NCBI GenBank assembly: GCA_035518635.1
Contig: DATIXI010000041.1
Location: forward strand, 1 to 64,000
Direction of reading: 5' to 3'
Source of the DNA: AC-32 sp035518635
Lineage (GTDB): Bacteria; Actinomycetota; Thermoleophilia; Gaiellales; Gaiellaceae
DNA: 64,000 nt
Shown here: in pieces, positions 58,965 to 64,000 of the stretch
Numbering within the stretch: position 1 is the stretch's first letter
Layout: the number at the start of each line of letters is the position of its first letter
Notes under the pieces: model-generated
Told to the model about the DNA's origin: nothing
The model's database searches: none
Seen by the model: only the letters and a program-made list of their open reading frames with translations
Made by a program: the position numbers and the translations under genes

Positions 58965-59732
58965 TCAGCCGGCGGCTTCGGCCTTGCGCAGGCCGCGCAC
59001 GGCCCAGAGGCCGAACAAGAGCACGAGCGCGAGCGCCACGCCGAACGCGGCCTCGGTCTCGGTCGGCGACCGGGCCAGGAAGCCGCGGCCGGCCTCGAGC
59101 ACCCGGGTGAGCGGGTTGACCGTGGCGACGGCGTGGATCCAGCCGTTCAGCAGGGCGAGCGGCACGTAGACGGGCGCGAAGAAGAGGACGAGGAAGACCG
59201 GCATCTGCATCACGGGCCCGGCTTGCATCGTCCGGAACCGCATCGCTACACCGCACGCCCAGAGCAAGGACGCGACGTTGATGATCAGGCCGAGCGTGTA
59301 GAGACCGAAGAGGTCGACCCCCGCGCCACCGAGCGGGACACCGGCGACCAGGGCCAGCACGGTCAGGAAGGTGACGGTCACGGCCCAGCGCCCGAGCGCG
59401 GCGAGCCCGTAGCCGATCACGATCCCGGTCCGGTGCGGCGCGGCGAGCAGCAGGCGGCGCGCGAAGCCGCTCTCGAAGTCGCGCGCGATCCCGAAGCCCG
59501 TGAACACGCCGCCGAACGCGGCGGACTGGAGAACGACGAACACGAACTGGAAGGCCGTGTACCCCGGCGGGTAGTGGAAGCCGGGAACGTCCTGCACGCG
59601 CGAGAGCCCGCCCGCGAACGCGACGAAGAAGAAGAGCGGGAACACGAGCGACGGCAGCAGCAGCGACGGGTTCGTCAGGAAGTTGTGCAGCGTCCTCCAG
59701 GCGACGCCGCGTGCCACGTCCAGAGTGTTCAT
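58965..59732 (-). CDS. ABC-2 type permease
   Basis: A 255-aa membrane protein with six helices (NPSLLLPSLVFPLFFFVAFAGG, GYTAFQFVFVVLQSAAFGGVFTG, RWAVTVTFLTVLALVAGVPLGG, LIINVASLLWACGVAMRF) and the ABC2_membrane pattern GIARDFESGFARRLLLAAPHR. It is paralogous to the next gene upstream; the two permeases and one ATPase form an exporter. ATG overlaps the preceding permease stop by 4 nt (ATGA). Confidence 0.9.
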   Translation of the reverse strand: MNTLDVARGVAWRTLHNFLTNPSLLLPSLVFPLFFFVAFAGGLSRVQDVPGFHYPPGYTAFQFVFVVLQSAAFGGVFTGFGIARDFESGFARRLLLAAPHRTGIVIGYGLAALGRWAVTVTFLTVLALVAGVPLGGAGVDLFGLYTLGLIINVASLLWACGVAMRFRTMQAGPVMQMPVFLVLFFAPVYVPLALLNGWIHAVATVNPLTRVLEAGRGFLARSPTETEAAFGVALALVLLFGLWAVRGLRKAEAAG

Positions 59733-60511
59733 CTCGCCATCCGCTCCCTGAGCGCCCACGAGGCGAGCGCGAGCGAGACGACGACCAGGGAGAGCGCGAT
59801 CCCGAACCCGAGCCCGAGCGCCTCCTGGTCCCAGCCCGTGATGACCAGGCTGCGGATCCCCTCGAGCAGGTACGAGACGGGGTTCGCGGTCGCTGCGGCC
59901 CGGAACCAGTCGACGGACATCAGGTTGCGCGGGATGTTCATCGACGAGATGAACAGGAACACGAAGAAGACCGGGAACAGGCTCTGCACGGCCTCCCCCG
60001 AGCCGGTCCGGAGCGCGGCAAAGCAGCCGAGGGCGCCGAAGCCGAGCACGACGATGGTCGTGAAGACGAACAGGACGGCGATCCCGGCGGGACCGGACGC
60101 GAAGCGGACCCCGACGATCAGGCCGATCGAGGTGTAGAAGGCCGCCTGCGCGAGCCCGATCGTCAGCGCGCCCCCGAGCTGGCCGCAGAGGACCGCCAGC
60201 CGGCTCATGGGCGTCAGCGACAGGCGATTGAGGAAGCCGGTCTGGATATCGCGCGCGAGGTCCGTGCCCGCGTTCATGGTCGCGAACAGCGCGCCCTGGA
60301 TGAACGCCACGGCGAGCGCGAAGCTGACGAACGACGTGGTCGGGAACCCGGGAAGCCTCGTCGCGGCGTGCAGCCCGCCCGAGTTGACTGCGAGCAGCAG
60401 CATCGGGAAGAGCAGCGGGGCGATGACGTTCGCCGGCTGGCGCACCGTCCGGATCACAGAGCGCCTGGCCAGCACGAAGACCTGATCGGCGAAGATGGAC
60501 GCGCCGGTCAC
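59729..60511 (-). CDS. ABC-2 type permease
   Basis: A 260-aa permease: six helices (VIAPLLFPMLLLAVNSGGL, TSFVSFALAVAFIQGALFATM, LTIGLAQAAFYTSIGLIVGV, IAVLFVFTTIVVLGFGALGC) and a TDLARDIQTGFLNRLSLTPMSR segment homologous to the next gene's RDFESGF. It resembles DrrB. GTG start in a GTGA overlap with the ATPase gene; last common gene is 58965-59732. Confidence 0.9.
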   Translation of the reverse strand: MTGASIFADQVFVLARRSVIRTVRQPANVIAPLLFPMLLLAVNSGGLHAATRLPGFPTTSFVSFALAVAFIQGALFATMNAGTDLARDIQTGFLNRLSLTPMSRLAVLCGQLGGALTIGLAQAAFYTSIGLIVGVRFASGPAGIAVLFVFTTIVVLGFGALGCFAALRTGSGEAVQSLFPVFFVFLFISSMNIPRNLMSVDWFRAAATANPVSYLLEGIRSLVITGWDQEALGLGFGIALSLVVVSLALASWALRERMAR

Positions 60512-61506
60512 GCGGGTTCCATGGCGAGTCCGCGCTGGGGCGGTTCCTGCTCCTCTTCGTCGGCCGCGCCCTCGAGGGAGCGGCCCGTCTTGGCGAGGAA
60601 GACGTCGTCGAGCGAGGGCTGATGCAGCTGCAGCTGCTCGACCTTGAGGTGCTCGGCGTCGAGTGCCCGCACGACCTCGGCCAGGTCGGCCTCGCCGGAG
60701 CGGAGCCGCACGGCGACGCCGTTCACCGACGCGCACGGCTCGCCGAAGCGCGCCAGGATCGCGGCGGCGCGCTCGCGCTCGGTCGAATCCACCGGGATCG
60801 CCTCTACCGTCGGCTGCCCGACGGTCGCCTTGAGCTCGGCGGGCGTTCCTTCCGCGACGATCCGCCCGTGGTCGATGATCCCGACCCGGTCCGCGAGCAC
60901 GTCCGCCTCTTCGAGGTACTGCGTCGTGAGGAAGACGGTCACCCCCTCGTCGCGCGCCAGCCGGGAGACCTCCTCCCAGAGCGCGGTTCGGCTCTGGATG
61001 TCGAGGCCCGTGGTCGGCTCGTCCAGGAAGAGGATCCGCGGCGAGTGGACGAGCGCCATCGCGAGGTCGAGCCTCCGCTTCATGCCGCCGGAATAGCCCT
61101 TGACCTTGCGGTCGGCCGCCTCTGTCAGTCCTACGCGCGTGAGGAGCTCGTCCGCCCGGGGCCTGCGCAGCTCGCGCGGCAGCGCCTGGAGCGACGCCTG
61201 GAGCCGGAGGTGCTCGCGGCCGGTGAGGAGCGGATCGAGCGCCGCCTCCTGCAGCGCGGCGCCGATCGAGGCCCGCACCTGCGGGCCCTGGTGCACCACG
61301 TCGTAGCCGGCGACGCGCGCCGTCCCTTCGGTCGGCGGAAGCAGCGTCGTGAGGACGTGGACGGTGGTCGACTTCCCGGCGCCGTTGGGGCCGAGGAAGC
61401 CGTAGATCTCGCCGGGCGCGACCCAGAGGTCGATCCCGTCCACCGCGCGAGGGCCTTTCTTGAAGACCCGCACGAGCCCCTGCGCCTCGATTGCGTGCTC
61501 GCTCAT
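60508..61506 (-). CDS. ABC transporter ATP-binding protein (DrrA-like)
   Basis: A 332-aa ATPase: Walker A GPNGAGKSTTVHVL, Q-loop ALQEAALDPLLTG, signature YSGGMKRRLD, Walker B ILFLDEPTTGLDIQSR, H-loop TTQYLEEADVLADR, and the DrrA-type C-terminal domain (VQLHQPSLDDVFLAKTG-like). DrrAB pumps export doxorubicin and similar drugs or lipids. First gene of the ABC-2 operon. The divergent MarR gene and a palindrome in the gap suggest drug-inducible control. Confidence 0.94.
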   Translation of the reverse strand: MSEHAIEAQGLVRVFKKGPRAVDGIDLWVAPGEIYGFLGPNGAGKSTTVHVLTTLLPPTEGTARVAGYDVVHQGPQVRASIGAALQEAALDPLLTGREHLRLQASLQALPRELRRPRADELLTRVGLTEAADRKVKGYSGGMKRRLDLAMALVHSPRILFLDEPTTGLDIQSRTALWEEVSRLARDEGVTVFLTTQYLEEADVLADRVGIIDHGRIVAEGTPAELKATVGQPTVEAIPVDSTERERAAAILARFGEPCASVNGVAVRLRSGEADLAEVVRALDAEHLKVEQLQLHQPSLDDVFLAKTGRSLEGAADEEEQEPPQRGLAMEPA

Positions 61507-61526
61507 GAAGCTGGTACGGTAGCAGA

Positions 61527-61545
61527 TACTTGATCTTGTCAAATA
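61527..61545. promoter_or_regulatory. MarR-type operator between ABC operon and marR
   Basis: ATACTTGA-TCTTG-TCAAATAT centred at 61536 is an inverted repeat (TTGA-N5-TCAA core, 7 of 8 arm positions pair). It lies 21 nt upstream of the ABC operon start and overlaps the -35 box of the marR promoter. It resembles the TTGA-N4-TCAA sites at 17066-17108. Confidence 0.6.
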
Positions 61546-61565
61546 TGTAGGTATTCAGGTATAGT
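61536..61565 (+). promoter_or_regulatory. Promoter of divergent marR (TTGTCA-18-TATAGT)
   Basis: -35 TTGTCA (61536-61541) and -10 TATAGT (61560-61565) with 18-nt spacing. The ATG at 61575 is 9 nt after the -10 box, so the transcript is essentially leaderless. The -35 box is inside the palindrome. Confidence 0.6.
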
Positions 61566-61574
61566 TCGAACCCC

Positions 61575-62021
61575 ATGGCCACGGCAACCGAGCCAGTGAC
61601 GACGAGCGCGGCCCGCGAGGCGCAGAAGCTCTTCTTCGAGATCGGGATGGACCACCGCGCAAAGGTCGGCGCGCGCCTGGTCGAGCTGTCCCTGACGTTC
61701 GTCCAGGCCCACGCGCTGCGCCTGCTCGATCCGGAGCGGCCGCTTCCGATGAGCTCGCTCGCGGAGCTGCTGTTCTGCGACGCCTCGAACGTGACCGGGA
61801 TCGCCGACCGGCTGGAGTCGCGCGGGCTCGTCGAGCGGCGAAGCGCCGAGGGCGACCGCCGCGTGAAGGTGCTGACGCTCACGCCGGCCGGCGTCGAGCT
61901 GCGCAGCCGGGTGCTCGAGATCATGGGCGAGCCCCCGGAGGCAATCGCCTCGCTTTCCCCCGCAGACCAGCGGGCGCTGCGCGACATCCTGCGCCGTGCG
62001 GTGGCTCACCTACGCGACTAG
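61575..62021 (+). CDS. MarR-family transcriptional regulator
   Basis: A 148-aa winged-helix regulator: LVELSLTFVQAHALRLLDPERPLPMSSLAELLFCDASNVTGIADRLESRGLVERRSAEGDRRVKVLTLTPAGVELRSRVL. The N terminus is the dimer helix, and the wing carries the D-R-R signature. Divergent from a DrrAB-like ABC exporter and next to a palindromic operator, so it is probably a ligand-responsive repressor of that exporter and of itself. Confidence 0.93.
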   Translation: MATATEPVTTSAAREAQKLFFEIGMDHRAKVGARLVELSLTFVQAHALRLLDPERPLPMSSLAELLFCDASNVTGIADRLESRGLVERRSAEGDRRVKVLTLTPAGVELRSRVLEIMGEPPEAIASLSPADQRALRDILRRAVAHLRD

Positions 62022-62062
62022 CGGGTCGCCCCATCTAGAGCGCACGCTATTGTCCAGGCGCT

Positions 62063-62305
62063 GTGCGCCTGAACAGCCGCCCCGTCGTCATCGCCGCCGC
62101 GGTTCTGGGGATCTTGCTGATCGTGCTGGCCTTCTACTACTGGGCCGAGCCCGCCAAGTCTCTGCCCTCGTGGCTCCCGGGGCACGAAGCTGGATCGAGC
62201 CATCATCACATCAAGCACGGCCTCGCGTCGTTCCTCCTCGGCCTCGCCTTGCTCGCCTTTGCCTGGTTCCAGAGTGGTCCGCGACGCACAAGACCTTCCG
62301 ACTGA
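62063..62305 (+). CDS. Small membrane protein upstream of uppP
   Basis: An 80-aa protein with two hydrophobic segments (RPVVIAAAVLGILLIVLAFYYWAE and HGLASFLLGLALLAFAWFQSG) and a HHHIKH loop between. It is not a family I know by name; such small proteins often precede uppP in Actinobacteria. GTG start with TATTGT 9 nt before it. Its stop abuts the GTG of uppP (TGAGTG), so the two are translationally coupled. Confidence 0.72.
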   Translation: MRLNSRPVVIAAAVLGILLIVLAFYYWAEPAKSLPSWLPGHEAGSSHHHIKHGLASFLLGLALLAFAWFQSGPRRTRPSD

Positions 62306-63184
62306 GTGATCCTCGTCGTCCTCGCCGTACTGATCACCTACTGGCAGGCCGCCATCCTCGGCTTCCTCCAGGGCGTCGCGGAGCTGTTCCCGATCTCGAG
62401 CCTCGGGCAGAGCGTGATCCTGCCGAGCATCCTCGGCTGGAACATCCACCAGAACGACAAGTACTTCCTCACCTTCCTCGTCGCGACCCATCTCGCGACG
62501 GCCCTCGTCCTGCTCGGCTTCTTTTGGACGGACTGGGTGCGCATCGTCAGGGGCCTCGGGCGCAGCCTTCGCGACCGCGGCATCGACCCCGCGGACACGG
62601 ACGCGAAGCTTGCGTGGTTGTTGGTCGTGGGAACGATCCCGGCCGGGATCCTCGGGCTTCTTCTCGAGAGCAAGCTCCGCCACGTGTTCGCCTCTCCACG
62701 CTCCGCTGCCTTCTTCCTCATCGTGAACGGCGTCCTGCTCTTCGGGGCCGAACTGCTTCGCCGCCGGTCCAAACAGGTCGAGCAGGACGACGACGCACGT
62801 ATCGCGCGCCAGCTCGGCTGGGGCAGCGCCATCGGGATCGGATCGGCCCAGGCCCTCGCGCTGATCCCCGGGTTCTCACGCTCCGGGATGGCGATGGGCG
62901 GCGGGCTGCTCGCCGGGCTCTCCAACAAGGACGCCGCGCGGTTCTCGTTCCTGCTCGCCACGCCCATTATCGGAGCGGCAGCTGTCCTCAAGCTGCCGGA
63001 GCTCTTCGGCTCGGCAGGAAACGGCGTTCGCGGCCAGGCGCTGGTCGGCGCGCTCTGCGCGGCCGCGGCCGCCTACGTCTCGGTTCGCTTCCTGATGCGC
63101 TATTTCGAGACGAACACCCTGATCCCGTTTGCGATCTACTGCGTCGCCGCGGGTCTCGCCGCCTCGCTCTACTTCGCGACCTGA
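62306..63184 (+). CDS. uppP: Undecaprenyl-diphosphate phosphatase
   Basis: BacA/UppP recycles the lipid carrier of peptidoglycan synthesis and confers bacitracin tolerance. Signatures: ILGFLQGVAELFPISSLGQSVILP (the EE/[ST]SxG region, with E-L-F-P-I-S-S) and LALIPGFSRSGMAMGGGLLAGLSNKDAARFSFLLATPII (the PGxSRSG active site). The 292 aa and about eight helices fit. GTG 62306, coupled to the small membrane protein. The segment RRSKQVEQDDDARIARQLG is a longer cytoplasmic loop than usual. Confidence 0.94.
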   Translation: MILVVLAVLITYWQAAILGFLQGVAELFPISSLGQSVILPSILGWNIHQNDKYFLTFLVATHLATALVLLGFFWTDWVRIVRGLGRSLRDRGIDPADTDAKLAWLLVVGTIPAGILGLLLESKLRHVFASPRSAAFFLIVNGVLLFGAELLRRRSKQVEQDDDARIARQLGWGSAIGIGSAQALALIPGFSRSGMAMGGGLLAGLSNKDAARFSFLLATPIIGAAAVLKLPELFGSAGNGVRGQALVGALCAAAAAYVSVRFLMRYFETNTLIPFAIYCVAAGLAASLYFAT

Positions 63185-63197
63185 CACGGTCTTCGCA

Positions 63198-63218
63198 ACG
63201 CCTTCGTGACGAAGGCGT
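63198..63218 (+). terminator. Terminator after uppP
   Basis: ACGCCTTCG (63198-63206), TGA, CGAAGGCGT (63210-63218): perfect 9-bp stem 14 nt after the uppP stop. Confidence 0.65.
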
Positions 63219-63293
63219 ACCGGAAGGCGCGCGACGCCTGGCTCCTCCGCTCGGCCGCGGATATCCGTGGTGGAAACAACGAGAGGAGTCTGC

Positions 63294-64000
63294 ATGCGGA
63301 TCGTTCGAAGACCATTGCTGCTGCTGGCGGCGCTGCCGCTCGTGGTCGCAGCCGGAGCTGCGCTGGCCGGCCAGAGCAAGCCGCACCGGGCGAAGGGCGT
63401 CATCTTCGCCTGCGTGCAGAGGCCGGGCGGCCGCCTGCGCGTCGTCGCGGGCACGGGCTCGTGCCGCCGCGGCGAGCAGCCGCTCGCCTGGAACATCCAG
63501 GGCCCGCAGGGAAAGCCCGGGCCCAGCGGAGCCGACGGGTCGCAGGGCCCGGCCGGTCCGTCCGGCGCCCAGGGCGCCCGCGGCGCCACCGGAGCTGGAG
63601 GGCCGGCGGGGGCGGCGGGTGCTCGCGGACCTGCGGGCCCAACCGGCCCGGCAGGGCCCCGACTCGGCTCGCTCGACGAGCTGAGCGGGACGACGTGCCA
63701 CGCTCCGGGGGGCGCCGGAACGCTGTCGATCACGTACGGCGCGACCGACGGCGCGGCCTCGATCGCCTGCGTCGTCGGCGGAGGCGGAGGCGGCGGTGGC
63801 GGCGGCTCGGCCACGCTTGCGATCAACGAGCTGATGACCGGGATCACAGGCTCGGCGGCGAACGAGTTCATCGAGCTCTACAACGGCGGCTCGTCGGCTG
63901 TCGACCTGAGCGGCTACAAGCTCGTCTACCGCTCCGCGGCGGGCACGAGCGACGTCTCGCTCGCCACGATCCCGTCCGGCACGACGCTCGCGGCAGGCGG
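63294..64000 (+). CDS. Secreted collagen-like protein with lamin-tail domain (partial)
   Basis: The start and 235 codons of a gene that leaves the window. Signal peptide MRIVRRPLLLLAALPLVVAAGAALA, then a short Cys-containing domain (VIFACVQRPGGRLRVVAGTGSCRRGEQPLAWN). About 18 Gly-X-Y collagen-like triplets follow (GPQGKPGPSGADGSQGPAG...GPTGPAGPR), then a Gly-rich linker (GGGGGGGGGG). The beginning of a lamin-tail domain (LAINELMTGITGSAANEFIELYNGGSSAVDLSGYKLVYRS) closes the visible part. Such surface proteins often carry adhesive or nuclease domains further on. GAGAGGAG precedes ATG 63294. Confidence 0.85.
   Translation, partial: MRIVRRPLLLLAALPLVVAAGAALAGQSKPHRAKGVIFACVQRPGGRLRVVAGTGSCRRGEQPLAWNIQGPQGKPGPSGADGSQGPAGPSGAQGARGATGAGGPAGAAGARGPAGPTGPAGPRLGSLDELSGTTCHAPGGAGTLSITYGATDGAASIACVVGGGGGGGGGGSATLAINELMTGITGSAANEFIELYNGGSSAVDLSGYKLVYRSAAGTSDVSLATIPSGTTLAAG

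Noticed and set aside
58275..60137. A 620-codon plus-strand frame
   Set aside because: Covers a terminator and antisense of two ABC permeases; highly charged shadow.

Overview
The window is a 64 kb piece of a very GC-rich (about 70%), gene-dense bacterial chromosome. Codon third positions are almost all G or C, GTG and TTG starts are common, and many genes overlap by 4 nt (GTGA/ATGA). The gene content is actinobacterial: a MarP-type CvpA/serine protease, a ROK/polyphosphate-glucokinase-like kinase, large AAA-LuxR regulators, an ECF sigma factor with a SnoaL tail, DUF2252 and DUF3105 proteins, and a GerMN/beta-propeller module. I infer an Actinomycetota, most likely a soil Thermoleophilia (Gaiellales/Solirubrobacterales-like). 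No phylogenetic test was possible. There is no insertion sequence, CRISPR array or prophage. The only mobile-element hint is a 20-nt tRNA 3'-end remnant at about 4.39 kb.

Layout. 0-4.1 kb: the edge of a cyclic-nucleotide-binding protein, tRNA-Lys, a folate-linked histidine/purine degradation pair (formiminotransferase plus a frameshifted cyclodeaminase) and an ABC exporter. 4.4-11 kb: alpha/beta hydrolase, frameshifted DUF2252, ROK kinase, DUF3105, DHA2-type MFS exporter, family III CoA-transferase. 11-19 kb: stress and redox genes (ferritin-like, Hsp20, CBS proteins, ATP-grasp ligase, a cupin-malic enzyme fusion, epimerase, MarR, YceI, FMN reductase). 18.6-24.2 kb: a leftward cluster of M55 D-aminopeptidase, 6PGDH-like dehydrogenase, macro domain, a second cyclodeaminase-like protein, Na+/Ca2+ exchanger and DNA polymerase IV, facing an SDR gene. 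24.2-26.4 kb: a structured leader and a homocysteine methyltransferase/MTHFR fusion.

26.4-31.9 kb: two tandem copies of a small secreted-protein cassette, a large LuxR regulator sharing a CGTACG motif with them, a MarP-like protease, a SnoaL protein and tRNA-Asp. 32-41 kb is rich in secreted beta-propeller-like and unknown exported proteins, with a cysteine synthase homologue and two cupins. 41-50 kb: membrane and transport functions, a methyltransferase, DUF899, RDD, an ABC pair, a second DHA2 exporter, and a STAS gene that overlaps an ECF sigma gene tail to tail. 50-58.3 kb: a Na+/H+ antiporter, then a leftward run of response regulator, histidine kinase, Kelch lipoprotein, GerMN-Kelch protein and a repeat protein, resembling a split mtrAB-lpqB module. 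58.3-64 kb: DUF6636 protein, ABC-2 export operon with a divergent MarR, UppP, and the start of a collagen-like/lamin-tail surface protein.

Two features run through the window. Many promoters look leaderless, with a TAGGCT-like hexamer 6-9 nt before the start codon. Two conserved genes carry single-base frameshifts, which could be real decay or assembly errors.
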